Below are positions 1 to 10,722 of a DNA stretch of 45,247 nucleotides, piece after piece. The position numbers and the translations under genes are program-made. The stretch is from Candidatus Iainarchaeum sp. (lineage in GTDB: Archaea; Micrarchaeota; Micrarchaeia; Burarchaeales; Fermentimicrarchaeaceae). Under the pieces are notes generated by a model that ran no database searches, was not told the DNA's origin, and saw only the letters and a program-made list of their open reading frames with translations. Each line of letters starts with the position of its first letter. The stretch's first letter is position 1. The stretch covers positions 1-45,247 of the forward strand of contig JAQTMQ010000005.1 in the NCBI GenBank assembly GCA_028714235.1, read 5' to 3'.

Positions 1-2
1 GC

Positions 3-1286
3 GTGGGCATCGGCAACGTTTCGGCAACGGCGTCGGCCCTCGGCGCAGGGGTTTTGGGCCTGGGCGCGAGCGTGTCCCAGCTGGACGTGGAAAGCGTTTC
101 CGGCGGCCCGGGCGAGGGAATGGCCATCGGGCTTTACATTATCGGGGAATACGGGCCCAACAGCCTGACCGGCGTATCCATCGGCGAAGTGAGCCACGAA
201 AACGGCACGTCGGGCGGAATAGCCTGCGTCGGATCCGGGCAGTCGGTCGAGGACGCGGAAGTGGAGGGGGTCAGCGGGAACGCGTCCTACGGGCTCATGC
301 TCGGCTACTTCGAAGGGGCCGAGGGAAACGAGCTCCACCGGGTTTCAGTGGGCCCGGTGAACGGGACGACGCTCGCCTCATGCATTTACGGCCTCGACGC
401 ACAAAACGACTTGGTGGAACGGCTCGACTGCTCGGGGATAAGCGGCAGCGACCAGCGGGCGGCGTTTTTCGAAAACACGAACGGCGAACTGCTTGCGAAC
501 TCAACGCTTCCGGCGGTCGGAGACGGCAATTATTCGGTTTACGTGAGCGGGGGGAACGCGACGCTCCTGAATACCACGCATGAAAGCTCGAAGGTGTTCG
601 TTGAATCCGCCCTCACCGTGGAATGGTATTACGACGTCCTCGTCCTCATGGCAGGCGGGCAGCCGATAGGCAACGCCGCGGTCACCGTCAAATACGCGGA
701 CGGCAGCACGGCATGCTCGGACGTGACGCGTTCCGACGGCAAGACGGGCAGGCAGGTAGGCATAGAGTCCGTAACCAGCGAGTCCGGCACGGAATACTTC
801 ACCCCGTACCGCATAACCGCCTCGAAGTACGGGTATTCCACGAAAACGTCGAGCGCGAGCCTTACGGAGTCCGTCACGCTGCCCATCTCCCTTTCCCTTT
901 CCCCGCCCCCGTCAGGCGGCGGCACGTACAGCGGCGGATACACCCCCCCGAAGACGCCCACCCCGACCCCGCGGCCCACCGCGACTCCGAGCCCGACGCC
1001 TTCGCCCGCACCCGGGCCGGAGCCGACTGCCGGGCCCATCGTTGTGCCCACGGCGACGCCTTCGCCCACTCCCACACCCGCGCCCACCCCTACTCCAACG
1101 CCGCAGAGGACGCCCACGCCGGCGCCCGCGGTTTCGCCGAGCCCCACTCCCGCAGCGCAGCAGGGATTGTGCGGCTCAAGCTGGCTCCTGGCAATCGCGC
1201 TAATCGCAATCGTCCTGGTCGCGCTCGTCGCGCTTTTCGGGGGAATCGGCGGGCTGCTTGCGGCCATCGGGCTCGGGCGGAAATGA
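3..1286 (+). CDS. Cell-surface protein, C-terminal part (beta-helix-like repeats, Pro/Thr stalk, C-terminal TM anchor); probably continues 5' of window
   Basis: ORF open to the window edge; Gly/Ser/Val repeats, PTPTP low-complexity stalk, terminal hydrophobic segment [33 protein letters not shown]. Confidence 0.75.
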   Translation: MGIGNVSATASALGAGVLGLGASVSQLDVESVSGGPGEGMAIGLYIIGEYGPNSLTGVSIGEVSHENGTSGGIACVGSGQSVEDAEVEGVSGNASYGLMLGYFEGAEGNELHRVSVGPVNGTTLASCIYGLDAQNDLVERLDCSGISGSDQRAAFFENTNGELLANSTLPAVGDGNYSVYVSGGNATLLNTTHESSKVFVESALTVEWYYDVLVLMAGGQPIGNAAVTVKYADGSTACSDVTRSDGKTGRQVGIESVTSESGTEYFTPYRITASKYGYSTKTSSASLTESVTLPISLSLSPPPSGGGTYSGGYTPPKTPTPTPRPTATPSPTPSPAPGPEPTAGPIVVPTATPSPTPTPAPTPTPTPQRTPTPAPAVSPSPTPAAQQGLCGSSWLLAIALIAIVLVALVALFGGIGGLLAAIGLGRK

Positions 1287-1393
1287 GCGGGGACGCGGGC
1301 TCGCCCGCGCGGCATCCGGGTTTAGCGCGAGCTTGGGCTCACGCCATGTTTTTTAAGGTTCGGGCAGAAATCTAGTCGGGAGGTGTTCGGGCA

Positions 1394-2509
1394 ATGGGCA
1401 AGACTACGGTGAGCTTGATTAAGGCGGACGTGGGAAGCGTTCCCGGTCACGCGGTAGTGCATGAAAAGATTCTGGAAACCGAGAGGAAAGCGCTCGAGGA
1501 GGCGAAGAGATCAGGGCTGCTCATAGACTACTACGTGACCAATTGCGGCGACGACTCCGAGCTCATAATGACGCACCGGGAAGGCGTGGACTCCCCGAAA
1601 ATCCACAAGCTCGCGTGGGACGCGTTCATCGCGGCGGCCAACGCCGCCAAGGAGCTGCACCTTTACGGCGCGGGCCAGGACCTCCTGAAGGACGCGTTCT
1701 CCGGGAACGTGAAGGGCATGGGGCCGGGCGTCGCCGAAATGGAGTTCACGGAGCGGAGAGCCGAGCCCGTCTTATTCTTCATGATGGACAAGACCGAGCC
1801 GGGCGCATTCAACCTTCCCACATACAAGTGCTTCGCCGACCCCTTCAACACCGCGGGGCTCGTCATAGACTCCTCGTGCCACGCGGGCTTCAGGTTCGAA
1901 ATCTGGGACATAATAGAGCACAAGAAGGTGTTCATGGAGTGCCCGGCCGAGCTTTACGACATGCTCGCCCTGGTTGGCGCGAAGAGCAGGTATGTAATCA
2001 AGCGCGTTTACCCAAAGCCGGGCGGAAAGCTGCCTGAAAACGAGCCGGTCGCATGCATTTCCACGGACAAGCTTTACCAGATTGCGGGCGAATACGTGGG
2101 CAAGGACGACCCGGTCGGAGTATTCCGCGCGCAAAGCGGGCTTCCCGCGGTGGGCGAAGTCCTTGAGGCGTTCTCGTTCCCGCACCTCGTGAGCGGCTGG
2201 ATGCGCGGCTCCCACAACGGCCCCCTGATGCCGGTCGCGCAGAAGAACGCGAAATGCACGCGCTTCGACGGCCCTCCCAGGCTCGTCTGCCTCGGCTTCC
2301 AGCTCGCGGACGGGAAGCTCGTGGGCCCGACCGACATGTTCGACGACCCGGTGTACGACTTCCAGAGGAAGGAGGCGGCGAAGATTGCCGACTACATGCG
2401 CAGGCACGGCCCGTTCGAGCCCCACAGGCTGCCGCCCGAAGACATGGAGTACACGACGCTACCCAAAGTGCTCAAGGGCCTCGAGCCGAGGTTCAAGAAA
2501 ATAGAGTGA
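1394..2509 (+). CDS. fbp: Fructose-1,6-bisphosphate aldolase/phosphatase (archaeal, class V FBPase)
   Basis: MGKTTVSLIKADVGSVPGHAVVH N-terminus, GAGQDLLKDAFSGNVKGMGPGVAEMEF, and FNLPTYKCFADPFNTAGLVIDSSCHAGFRFEIWD are characteristic of the family. Confidence 0.96.
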   Translation: MGKTTVSLIKADVGSVPGHAVVHEKILETERKALEEAKRSGLLIDYYVTNCGDDSELIMTHREGVDSPKIHKLAWDAFIAAANAAKELHLYGAGQDLLKDAFSGNVKGMGPGVAEMEFTERRAEPVLFFMMDKTEPGAFNLPTYKCFADPFNTAGLVIDSSCHAGFRFEIWDIIEHKKVFMECPAELYDMLALVGAKSRYVIKRVYPKPGGKLPENEPVACISTDKLYQIAGEYVGKDDPVGVFRAQSGLPAVGEVLEAFSFPHLVSGWMRGSHNGPLMPVAQKNAKCTRFDGPPRLVCLGFQLADGKLVGPTDMFDDPVYDFQRKEAAKIADYMRRHGPFEPHRLPPEDMEYTTLPKVLKGLEPRFKKIE

Positions 2510-2596
2510 GGAGCCAGCGAAACCAAGCTGGGGGGAGGCGAGGGGAAAATGCCCCTGTCCTTCCCCCGTTCTCCCTTTTTTTCCCGCTTTTCGCGC

Positions 2597-4066
2597 TTAG
2601 CGGTTTTGCTGGGCCACCGCGTTGAAGTTGAGGCGCGCGTGCCACGTGAAGTTGTAGTTCGTCACGCTGTCGCGGTAGGAATAGAAAATCCTTCCCGCGA
2701 ACTGGTCGCCCGGAGTGAAGTTGAGCTGGATTCCGTCCGGGCCGTAGCAGGGCATCGTGCCGTTGCCGACCACGGCTACCTGGCCCGGGGAAAGCCTGGC
2801 TTCAAACGGCGCGTAGGTGGAAATGTCGGGGTGGTCTTCCTGGCTGCATTTGACCCCTTCCAGTATGACCGTGTCGTTGGCGCCGATGCCGGAGTTCTTC
2901 AGGGACAGGGAGAGGCCGGCGGGCGACAGCCTGAACGCGTGGCAAACCATCGTGAAGTCTATGAGGCCGCTTTCCTCGGAGGTCGTCCTGCACGAGGACG
3001 GGTGCGGGCAGTCGTCCACGCACCACTGCTCGTATTCGCCGAGCCCTGGCTCGCACGCCGAGTTGTGGTTGCACGAATAATAGGAGGGGACCAGGTCCTC
3101 TACGAGCGTGCCCACGAGCGCGCCATCCTGCCTGAAGTCGTCCACTTCGATGTACGCGTTCGTGGAGCCGTCAATCACCTCGATGACCCCCTGCTTTCCC
3201 TTCAGGTCGGCGGTGTCCCACGCGACGCGGGTGAAGCGGGCGAACGGCGCGATCAGGGAGTTCGGAGTGAAATACCTGACCGTGCTCGGGTCGTTCTGCA
3301 TCGTGGCGCAGCTGCCGTCAAAGTTGGTGTCCGCGATCTTCAGCCCGACGCACATTTCCCTGTCCTCCGCGCCGATGGCGAGGAAGGAAAGGTGGTCCAT
3401 CGTGATGTTGAAGCGCCTGGAAACGAGGCCGCCCGTCGTCCTCCTGTCCGGGTAGCCGGAGGCGGCATACCTTCCCTGGAACCCTGAATACGGCTCCTCG
3501 TAATACGCGCCGGGAACGTGCCGCGTTTGGTTGACGTAGCCCGGCCCGGTCCCGTTGTTGTCAAGGACGGTGACGTTGATGTCGTATCCGCTGTTCGACA
3601 AAATCATGTCTTTGGGCCCGCCCCTGTTGAACTCATGGCCCATGAATTCGGTGAAAGCGTTCCCGTAAGTGTCCCAGCCCGCGTAAGTCCCGGTCTCGAA
3701 ATCCGTGTTGTTCATTGGAATGTTTTCGCTGATGACCCTGCACTTCGTCGTTCCGGGCTCGCAGCCGTTCAGGCAGTTGGGCGAGCAGACCGGGTTTTTG
3801 CAGTTGGTGGTGCCCGGTTCGCAGCCGTAAAGGCAGTAGCCCGGGCACTGGATTGGCGTCGGGGGCTCTTCGGGCGTCGGGCTGGGCGTTGGCGTCGGGC
3901 TCGGGCTGGGCGTGGCCGGAGGCGTCGGCGAAGGCGTCGCCGTGGGCACAACCGTCGGCACCGGCGTCGGTGTGGGGCCCGGGCCCGGGATTATGCAGCC
4001 GGAAGCAAGCACGCAAACGAGGAGGAAGGCCGCGGCCGCCGCCATGAAACGCTCCATGCAATCCAT
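2597..4066 (-). CDS. Predicted surface lipoprotein with PTP stalk and duplicated Cys module
   Basis: Signal peptide plus lipobox-like ASGC; PTPTPSPTP stretch; repeated C-x-x-GCEPGTT(N/K)C motif. Confidence 0.75.
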   Translation of the reverse strand: MDCMERFMAAAAAFLLVCVLASGCIIPGPGPTPTPVPTVVPTATPSPTPPATPSPSPTPTPSPTPEEPPTPIQCPGYCLYGCEPGTTNCKNPVCSPNCLNGCEPGTTKCRVISENIPMNNTDFETGTYAGWDTYGNAFTEFMGHEFNRGGPKDMILSNSGYDINVTVLDNNGTGPGYVNQTRHVPGAYYEEPYSGFQGRYAASGYPDRRTTGGLVSRRFNITMDHLSFLAIGAEDREMCVGLKIADTNFDGSCATMQNDPSTVRYFTPNSLIAPFARFTRVAWDTADLKGKQGVIEVIDGSTNAYIEVDDFRQDGALVGTLVEDLVPSYYSCNHNSACEPGLGEYEQWCVDDCPHPSSCRTTSEESGLIDFTMVCHAFRLSPAGLSLSLKNSGIGANDTVILEGVKCSQEDHPDISTYAPFEARLSPGQVAVVGNGTMPCYGPDGIQLNFTPGDQFAGRIFYSYRDSVTNYNFTWHARLNFNAVAQQNR

Positions 4067-4089
4067 TTTTGCCGCGGTATTTAATTAGA

Positions 4090-5259
4090 TTATAGTCGCC
4101 GCGCCCGCTTGGCGCGCCTTCCCTTGGCCGCGAGCTTGGCCACCGCATTCTCCACTTCGCTTTTCGGGGCGTCGGTCTTGACCGAGTTATGGCGGAAATG
4201 CGTGCCCGCGCAGGCGAAGCCCTTCCGTTCAAGCATTCGGCACACGGATTCAGGCTTCACGGCGCCGACCGAAAGCCTTTTCGCCATCAGGTGAAGCTCG
4301 AAGTAAAGCGGGGGGAGCCGGGCTTCGGCAAGCAGGGCGGAAGCGGTTTTTTCCACGCCCTTGTCCCTTCCCCGGTCGATTGAAAGGATTTTCGCGAGCA
4401 GCGCCCCGTCCTGAATCCGCCCGAGCCAAAGCGGGCCCGCGTACTCCGGGGACTCGCCGCACGCCGCGCATTTCTGCGGGAGCGCGTTCGCGACGCCTTT
4501 CCTATACACCGTTTCAAGGCACTTGCTGCAGTGCGCGACGAACCCGAGCTCCCTCACCGATTCCACAGCGCGCTCCGCGCCCTCGGACAGGGCGACGAAC
4601 GCCTTGAAGTAATGCTTGTGCGAAAGCGTGAAAAGCGGCGCGATCCCGAAATTGAATTCGCTTGCCGTCCGCGCGATTTTTCCGAGGAGAATCCTCGCCC
4701 CGACCTCGTGGCAGCAGCACGCGTTCAGCGGCTTCGCCTGGTAGTTCTTGAGGCACGCCTTCGGGTGAGCGCCGCACAGGACGGCGGCGTCGGTTGCCGT
4801 TACCGACAGGATCGTGCCGTCCCGCGACAGCCTCGCCGCGTCGTGCAGGAACGGGACGGGCGAGCCGAACGGGTCCAATTCGATGAAGCCGAAGCCTTTG
4901 CGCGCCGCGTCCGAGCACGCGAACCTCTGGAACGCGTTGTTGGCGACCTTTCCCTTCACGCCGTTCAGCTTCAGGTTTCTTCTCGTCGCGGCGGCGGCCC
5001 TCCGGTTCACGTCAACCAGGAACAGCTCTCCGACCGCGCCTCCGGCTTCCTTGGAATACCGTATCCCGCGCACCCCGGTTCCGGCCGTGGCGTCAACCGC
5101 GCGCACCTTTTTCCCGGCAAGCGCCGCCTTCAGGGCGAGCACGGAAAAGTCGCGGCAGAGCCTCATCTCGGAGTTGAAGAAAACGCCTTTGGGCACGAGG
5201 ATTCGCGCGCTTCCCTCGGCCACGGCGGCTCCCGTCACCCGCTCACTCAAGCGCGCCAT
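4090..5259 (-). CDS. trm1: tRNA (guanine(26)-N(2))-dimethyltransferase Trm1; supplied ORF opens at 5352 but MARLSERVTGAAVAEGSARILVPKGVFFN is the more likely start
   Basis: ATAGTGVRGIRYSKEAG, VDVNRRAAAATRRNLKLNG, ELDPFGSPVPFLHDAARL, VTATDAAVLCG motifs; C-terminal CSKCL...CAAC Zn motif. Confidence 0.93.
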   Translation of the reverse strand: MARLSERVTGAAVAEGSARILVPKGVFFNSEMRLCRDFSVLALKAALAGKKVRAVDATAGTGVRGIRYSKEAGGAVGELFLVDVNRRAAAATRRNLKLNGVKGKVANNAFQRFACSDAARKGFGFIELDPFGSPVPFLHDAARLSRDGTILSVTATDAAVLCGAHPKACLKNYQAKPLNACCCHEVGARILLGKIARTASEFNFGIAPLFTLSHKHYFKAFVALSEGAERAVESVRELGFVAHCSKCLETVYRKGVANALPQKCAACGESPEYAGPLWLGRIQDGALLAKILSIDRGRDKGVEKTASALLAEARLPPLYFELHLMAKRLSVGAVKPESVCRMLERKGFACAGTHFRHNSVKTDAPKSEVENAVAKLAAKGRRAKRARRL

Positions 5260-5494
5260 ACCCTTCAAGCCCCATTCCTTCCCGCACCGCGTCGAGCAGC
5301 CCGTGCGCGTAGTTGATGGTGCCCCACGCCGTGAAAACGTCGCCCTTTTCAAGGAAGAATCTGCTGTCCGAATAATAGCTTTTCGCCCTTTCCAGCGCCT
5401 TTTGCAGGCCCGGGGGAACCTTTTTTCCCTCCACTTCGCGAAGGCTTTCCGAGAACTCGCGCAAATCCTTCTCTATGCGGGCACGCCCGTCCAT
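5243..5494 (-). CDS. DUF357-type small helical protein, overlapping trm1
   Basis: ALERAKSYYSDSRFFLEKGDVFTAWGTINYAHGLLDA resembles the archaeal DUF357 family. Confidence 0.75.
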   Translation of the reverse strand: MDGRARIEKDLREFSESLREVEGKKVPPGLQKALERAKSYYSDSRFFLEKGDVFTAWGTINYAHGLLDAVREGMGLEGYGALE

Positions 5495-5539
5495 GAAACG
5501 GTTTGGGGCGGGTTGGAATAAAAGGGGCGCGCCTTTCCC

Positions 5540-7624
5540 TCAAATCCTTTTCCGCCGCAAGAGCAGGGCGTTCGCGACCACTATTATGCTTGAGGCGGCC
5601 ATCGCGAGCGCGCCCCATTCCGGCTTCAGGTCAAACCCGAAGCCGTGAAGAATCCCGGCCGCGAGCGGTATCGCGACCACGTTGTACGCGGTTGCCCACA
5701 CGAGGTTCTCGTTCATTTTCTTCATCGTCATCCCGCTCAGGCGCATGAGCCGGGTGACGTCCCGGGGGTCGTTTTTCACGAGGACGACCTGCGCGGACTG
5801 GGCCGCGACGTCGGTTCCCGAGCCGATTGCTATCCCCACGTCCGCGCGCGCGAGCGCGGGCGCGTCGTTCACGCCGTCGCCGACCATTGCGACGACCTTG
5901 CCTTTTTCCTGGAGCTCGCGGACCGCCTTCTCCTTGTCCCCGGGCCTCACGCCGGCGAAATACGAGGTCAACCCGAGGCTTTTTGCGACGTGCGCCGCGG
6001 TTTCCCTCCTGTCGCCGGTGAGCATGTAGACTTCGATGCCGCGCGACTTCAGCGCGTCCACCGCCTCCCGGGATTCGGGGCGGACCGAGTCCGAGAGGGC
6101 AATCACGCCCTTCAGCTTGCCTCCGGCCGCCACGAAGACGACGGTTTTCCCCTGGGAGGCGAGCTCGCCCGCCTCTTTTGACTCGGTCGCGATTCCGTTG
6201 CGCGCCATGAACGAGGCGCTTCCGACCAGGACGTCCTCGCCGGAAACCTTCGCGGCCGCCCCTTCGCCCGCAAACGACTTGAACCCGGGCGCGGCCTCGA
6301 GCTTTACCCCCTCCTCTTCCGCCTTCTGCACTATCCCCTTGGCAATCACGTGCTCGGAATTCGCTTCCACAGAGGCCGCGAGCGCGAGAAGCTCCTTTTT
6401 CCCGGTTTTCCCGGCTCCGGCGACGTCCGTAACCCCGAAGTCGCCTTTCGTGAGCGTGCCGGTCTTGTCGAAGATGACGGCGTTGACGCGGCCCGCGGTT
6501 TCGAAGGCCTGCGCGTCCCTCACGAGAATCCCGGCCTGCGCCGCCGCGGAAGTGGAAATCAGCGTGACCGTGGGAATCGCGAGGCCGAGGGCGTGCGGGC
6601 ACGCGACCACGAGAACCGTTACCGCCGCGGTCACCGCGAACAGCAGGGTTTCGGAGCCCAGCGACGCCCAGTACGCGAACGCGAAGGCCGCCACGGTAAT
6701 CGCGATTATCGTGAGCCACTGGGCGGCGCGGTCAGCGAGCACCTGAACCGCGGGCTTGGATTTCTGGGCTTCCGTGACGAGTGCCATTATCTGCGAAACC
6801 GCGGTTTCCTTTCCCGTCTTCGTCACCCTGACGCTGAGCGCGCCGTCAACGTTGAGCGCGCCCCCGACCACCAAGTCCCCCATCCTCTTGGGCACGGGCC
6901 GCGACTCGCCGGTGACGAGGGACTCGTCCACGTGGCTTGAGCCGAATACGACTTCTCCGTCCACCGGGATTTTTTCGCCGGGCTTCACGAGGACGACGTT
7001 CCCCTTCTTCAGCGAGGCGGTTTCCACGACCGTCACCGTGCCGTTGCCCAGGAGGTTCGCCTTGGGGGGAACGAGCCTTGAAAGCGCCTTCAGCGCGCTT
7101 CCCGCGCTCGACATGGCGCGCATCTCCATCCAGTGCCCGAAAAGCAGGAACACGGTGAGCGTCGCAACCTCCCAGTAAAAGTAGTAGTCGTGGGACGGGA
7201 GCAGGAAGGTCGCGCCCACGCTGTACGCGTAGCCGGCAAGCAGCGCGAGGGACACGAGGACGTCCATCCCGAGCTTTCCTGACGAGAGCTCCCTGCGCGC
7301 GCCCGAGAAGAAGAACGCGCCCCCGTAAACGAATATCGCGGTCGCGAGGGCGAACAGGACGAATTCGCGCCCGGGGAACGTGAACGAGACGCCAAGGAGC
7401 GACTGGACGGCCGGCGAAATCGCGAGCAGGGGCACGGTGAGGGCAAGGCAGACCGCAAAGCGCTTCGCGAGCTCCCGCTCCATTTCCTCGCTGTGGCCGG
7501 CCGCGGAATCGCAGCACGCGCCGTGGCCTCCCGGCGAATGCCTTCCGCCCACGTGCCTCGCCGGCTCCGGTTCGCCCCCCGTCATCATCCAGACCACCAG
7601 GCAGGATTTGGCGCGGGAGCCCAT
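5540..7624 (-). CDS. copB: Heavy-metal (copper/silver) P1B-type ATPase, CopB-like
   Basis: [11 protein letters not shown] phosphorylation motif, [14 protein letters not shown], membrane CPH motif ([11 protein letters not shown]), His-rich N-terminus; start may be the internal MMTGGEPEP. Confidence 0.92.
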   Translation of the reverse strand: MGSRAKSCLVVWMMTGGEPEPARHVGGRHSPGGHGACCDSAAGHSEEMERELAKRFAVCLALTVPLLAISPAVQSLLGVSFTFPGREFVLFALATAIFVYGGAFFFSGARRELSSGKLGMDVLVSLALLAGYAYSVGATFLLPSHDYYFYWEVATLTVFLLFGHWMEMRAMSSAGSALKALSRLVPPKANLLGNGTVTVVETASLKKGNVVLVKPGEKIPVDGEVVFGSSHVDESLVTGESRPVPKRMGDLVVGGALNVDGALSVRVTKTGKETAVSQIMALVTEAQKSKPAVQVLADRAAQWLTIIAITVAAFAFAYWASLGSETLLFAVTAAVTVLVVACPHALGLAIPTVTLISTSAAAQAGILVRDAQAFETAGRVNAVIFDKTGTLTKGDFGVTDVAGAGKTGKKELLALAASVEANSEHVIAKGIVQKAEEEGVKLEAAPGFKSFAGEGAAAKVSGEDVLVGSASFMARNGIATESKEAGELASQGKTVVFVAAGGKLKGVIALSDSVRPESREAVDALKSRGIEVYMLTGDRRETAAHVAKSLGLTSYFAGVRPGDKEKAVRELQEKGKVVAMVGDGVNDAPALARADVGIAIGSGTDVAAQSAQVVLVKNDPRDVTRLMRLSGMTMKKMNENLVWATAYNVVAIPLAAGILHGFGFDLKPEWGALAMAASSIIVVANALLLRRKRI

Positions 7625-7671
7625 TTAAATTTTATCCCCCCACAATTACGCTTGGGGAGAGGTGAAGGCCG

Positions 7672-8055
7672 ATGAAGGAGATTAGCATAATCGCCCAAAA
7701 CCGCGTGGGCGCGGTCGCGGACGTTGCCGAAGCGCTCGGAAAGGTGGGCATCAACATAAAGACCATCATGGCGATGGGCTCGGACGAAACCGCGGTCATC
7801 AACGTGATAACCGAGGACGTCACGAGCGCGAAGAAGGCGCTTGAGAAGGCGGGCATGAATCCCCGCGTCGGCGAAATCCTCCTCTTGAGCATGCGCGACA
7901 GGCCGGGCGAGCTCGCGAAAATCCTGCGCAAGCTCGCGGTTGCCGGGGTCGACCTCGAATCGGTGTACATCGCCGGAAGGACGGGAAACGGCGAGGTCGA
8001 GGTTGCGGTGAAGCCGGACAGCGTCGCGAAGGCGCGCGCAGCCCTAAAGAAATAA
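7672..8055 (+). CDS. ACT-domain protein (tandem ACT)
   Basis: MKEISIIAQNRVGAVADVAEALGKVGINIKTIMA...RDRPGELAKILRKLAVAGVDLESVYI, two ACT-like halves; RBS GGGGAGAGGTGAAG. Confidence 0.85.
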   Translation: MKEISIIAQNRVGAVADVAEALGKVGINIKTIMAMGSDETAVINVITEDVTSAKKALEKAGMNPRVGEILLLSMRDRPGELAKILRKLAVAGVDLESVYIAGRTGNGEVEVAVKPDSVAKARAALKK

Positions 8056-8148
8056 ATACGGCCGGAGCCAAAAGGCTTGCAGACGGGAAGCAGGTCGCAG
8101 CGGAGGCTTGCGAGGCGAAGGCTTTTTCTCGTTGGGAGTTGAAGGTGG

Positions 8149-8361
8149 ATGGGATTCGGACGGTTTGACAGCGCGCCCAAGCCAATAAAAGTCGGGGACG
8201 AGGTCCAGGTGACAATAGAGGCAATCGCGGCCAAGGGGGACGGCATAGCCAAGGTCGAAGGGTTCGTGGTCTTCGTCCGCGGCGCGAGGCAGGGCCAGAC
8301 CCTCAAGGTCAGGATAACTGACGTGAAGAACAGGTACGCAACAGGCGAAATGGTCGCTTAA
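8149..8361 (+). CDS. TRAM-domain small RNA-binding protein
   Basis: VGDEVQVTIEAIAAKGDGIAKVEGFVVFVRGARQGQTLKVRITDVKNRYATGEMV is a typical archaeal TRAM protein. Confidence 0.92.
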   Translation: MGFGRFDSAPKPIKVGDEVQVTIEAIAAKGDGIAKVEGFVVFVRGARQGQTLKVRITDVKNRYATGEMVA

Positions 8362-8376
8362 CGGCAACCATCCCAC

Positions 8377-8414
8377 TTTTTTAATAACTTTTTTGCTCTT
8401 CCCCAATTTTTTTG
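8377..8414 (+). terminator. Poly-T tracts after TRAM gene, archaeal-type termination region
   Basis: Three successive T runs (ACTTTTTTAATAACTTTTTTGC...AATTTTTTTGG) directly after the stop codon. Confidence 0.6.
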
Positions 8415-8481
8415 GTCAGGATTTACCCACCCGCTTTTATATTTGAATGTCGCAAGCGGCGCCTGGAGGTGTGCGGTCGGG

Positions 8482-8910
8482 ATGTCCTCATTGCGCCAGA
8501 GCAATAGGGTTACCCATAAACCCGAGGTTACAAACCCTTTCAGGCAGCTTGCGGAAACCGGGCTTTCCTCGAAAAAGCACGTGGGTAACGTGGTTTTCGT
8601 TTTAAGGGACTGCAGGGCCCTTGCGGGGAAATACCCCGACGCGCTCACGCCCGCCGAAAAGCAGCGCCTCATGAAGGCCTACAGGGAGCTGGCCGACTCC
8701 GGCGCCTTCAGGATTCACGTGACGACCGCGGCAAAGCTGGAGGAAAGGGGCGAACACGAGAAGGCGCGCTCATGGTGGGAAACCGCGGAAACCTCGATTT
8801 TTGCGAAAGAGAACGAGGGCAGGATTCGCATACTCCTGGAGATTCACAACAAGCTCAGCGGCTGGGGCCCTGAAGCCGTCGCGGTAAAAAAACAGAAAAA
8901 GCAGCGTTAG
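8482..8910 (+). CDS. Hypothetical helical protein
   Basis: ATG at 8482 preceded by GGAGGTG and TTTTATAT; supplied ORF begins at 8443. Confidence 0.6.
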   Translation: MSSLRQSNRVTHKPEVTNPFRQLAETGLSSKKHVGNVVFVLRDCRALAGKYPDALTPAEKQRLMKAYRELADSGAFRIHVTTAAKLEERGEHEKARSWWETAETSIFAKENEGRIRILLEIHNKLSGWGPEAVAVKKQKKQR

Positions 8911-9021
8911 CCCGGGGCTTCCCGCAATTCCCGCCGCTTTCGGCTTTTCCGCTTGCTTTAATAACTTCCGCCCGCGAATAATTCCAACTTGTTTTGCGTT
9001 CGTTTCAGCTAAGGTGGTCAG

Positions 9022-10611
9022 GTGTCCGGTTTGGGAGGTTCAGGGAACGTTTCTGTCAAGCGCGCGCTGGTCAGCGTTTCGGACAAGGCGGGAATCGCAG
9101 AGTTCGCTGGCGCGCTCCAGTCCGGTTTCGGGGTTGAAATAATATCCACGGGCGGCACGGCCAAGGAGCTGAAGTCCGCCGGAGTGAAGGTCGAGGACGT
9201 TTCGGATTACACCGGGTTTCCCGAAATGATGGGCGGCCGCGTGAAAACGCTTCACCCGAGAATCCACGGCGGAATCCTCGCGAGGCGCGCAAATCCCGGC
9301 GACGCCCGCGAAGCGGCAGAACGCGGAATCGGCTTCATAGACCTGGTCGCGGTAAACCTTTACCCGTTCGAAAAAACCGTGGCAAGCCCGCACGTGGCGC
9401 TTGCCGACGCGGTCGAGCAGATTGACATCGGCGGCCCGTCCATGGTGAGGAGCGCCGCCAAAAACTTCGAGAGCGTCGCGGTGGTGACGAACCCTTCGAG
9501 CTACGCGGGAATCATTGCCGAACTCAAATCCAACTCCGGGGCGCTTTCGCTTGAAACCCGGAAAAGGCTCGCCCTCGAGGCGTTCGCGCACACGGCGAGG
9601 TACGACGCCGCAATCTCGAACTACCTTTATTCCGCGTTTTCCGGGACCGCGGAAAAGTTTCCCCGCTTCCCCCCGTTCTCTTTCGAGAAGGCGGCGGAGC
9701 TGCGTTACGGGGAAAACCCGCACCAGCAGGCCGCACTCTACCAATCCATCCCGCGCGCTGCCGGGCCGTGCATGGCTAACGCAACCCAGCTCCAGGGCGG
9801 GAAGGGCATAAGCTACAACAACGTGCTTGACGGCGACTCCGCGCTCGGGCTGTTGCGCGAGTTCAGCGATTCCACCGCGGCCGTCATAGTGAAGCACAAC
9901 AACCCCTGCGGGGTCGCGACCGGCAAAACCCTGCGGGAGGCGTTCCTGAAGGCGCGCGCAACCGACCCGGACGCCGCATTCGGAGGAGTCGTCACGCTCA
10001 ACGAGACGGTTGACGGGGGCACGGCAGGGGAAATAATCACGCAGCTCACAGACGTAATCGTCGCGCCCGATTATTCGCCGGAAGCCCTGCGGGTTTTCGC
10101 GCAGAAAAGGAACCTGCGCATAATGCGGGTTGGCGAAATCAAGGCCGCGGAAAGGAAGCCGAGGCTCGAGTGCAGGTCCGTCGTGGGCGGGCTCCTCGTG
10201 CAGGACTCGGACGGCCTGCTCTGGAACGAGTTCAAGGTGGTGACGAGGCGCGCGCCGACCAAGGAGGAGATTGAGGGGCTCGAGTTTGCGCTGAAAGTGT
10301 GCAAGCACACGAAGTCCAACTCCATCATCTACGCTTTTTCGGACAGGACGGTGGGCATCGGGGCGGGGCAGATGAAGCGCTCGGATTCGTCGAAGCTCGG
10401 CGCGATGAAGGCGAAGGAGTCGCTGAAAGGGGCTTCGGCCGCGAGCGACGCGTTCTTCCCGTTCAGGGACGGCGTGGACGTGATTGCCGAAACCGGGGCG
10501 ACCGCTATTGCGCAGCCGGGCGGCTCCATCCGCGACGCGGAAGTCGTCGCCGCCGCGGACGAGCACGGGATGGCCATGGTTTTCACGGGCGTCCGGCACT
10601 TCAAGCACTGA
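9022..10611 (+). CDS. purH: Bifunctional AICAR transformylase/IMP cyclohydrolase PurH (GTG start)
   Basis: ALVSVSDKAGIAEFA, STGGTAKELKSAGVKVEDVSDYTGFPEMMGGRVKTLHPRIHGGILAR, ELRYGENPHQQAALY, VKHNNPCGVA, RDAEVVAAADEHGMAMVFTGVRHFKH. Confidence 0.97.
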   Translation: MSGLGGSGNVSVKRALVSVSDKAGIAEFAGALQSGFGVEIISTGGTAKELKSAGVKVEDVSDYTGFPEMMGGRVKTLHPRIHGGILARRANPGDAREAAERGIGFIDLVAVNLYPFEKTVASPHVALADAVEQIDIGGPSMVRSAAKNFESVAVVTNPSSYAGIIAELKSNSGALSLETRKRLALEAFAHTARYDAAISNYLYSAFSGTAEKFPRFPPFSFEKAAELRYGENPHQQAALYQSIPRAAGPCMANATQLQGGKGISYNNVLDGDSALGLLREFSDSTAAVIVKHNNPCGVATGKTLREAFLKARATDPDAAFGGVVTLNETVDGGTAGEIITQLTDVIVAPDYSPEALRVFAQKRNLRIMRVGEIKAAERKPRLECRSVVGGLLVQDSDGLLWNEFKVVTRRAPTKEEIEGLEFALKVCKHTKSNSIIYAFSDRTVGIGAGQMKRSDSSKLGAMKAKESLKGASAASDAFFPFRDGVDVIAETGATAIAQPGGSIRDAEVVAAADEHGMAMVFTGVRHFKH

Positions 10612-10695
10612 CTATCCTACTGGAAAGCGGGCGTTCCGCAAGGCGGAATAGGGCGCAACCGGACACTTAATCGCGCTTTTTGCACGCAACGTTTT

Positions 10696-10715
10696 TATAT
10701 ATCAAATGATATATA
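10696..10715. promoter_or_regulatory. Perfect inverted repeat TATATATCA-AA-TGATATATA overlapping TATA-like sequence of the downstream two-gene operon
   Basis: 9-bp perfect arms with a 2-nt spacer, ending 7 nt before ATG at 10723. Confidence 0.6.
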
Positions 10716-10722
10716 CAGGGCG

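Noticed and set aside
629-1315. 228-aa minus-strand ORF with long VGVGVG tract
   Set aside because: Mirror of the PTPTP-encoding repeat of the sense surface protein; same for 21726-22181 opposite the lipoprotein stalk.
2515-2595. Hairpin CCAGC-GAAACCAA-GCTGG plus T-run as intrinsic terminator between convergent genes
   Set aside because: Short 5-bp stem and T-run separated by about 40 nt; possible terminator region but too weak to call.
9040-10608. 522-aa minus-strand ORF opposite purH, and similar long antisense ORFs (11927-13213, 29099-30088, 33399-34382, 39374-40750)
   Set aside because: High-GC shadow ORFs: they lie antisense to strongly recognisable genes and their translations are R/H/G/A-rich without family features.
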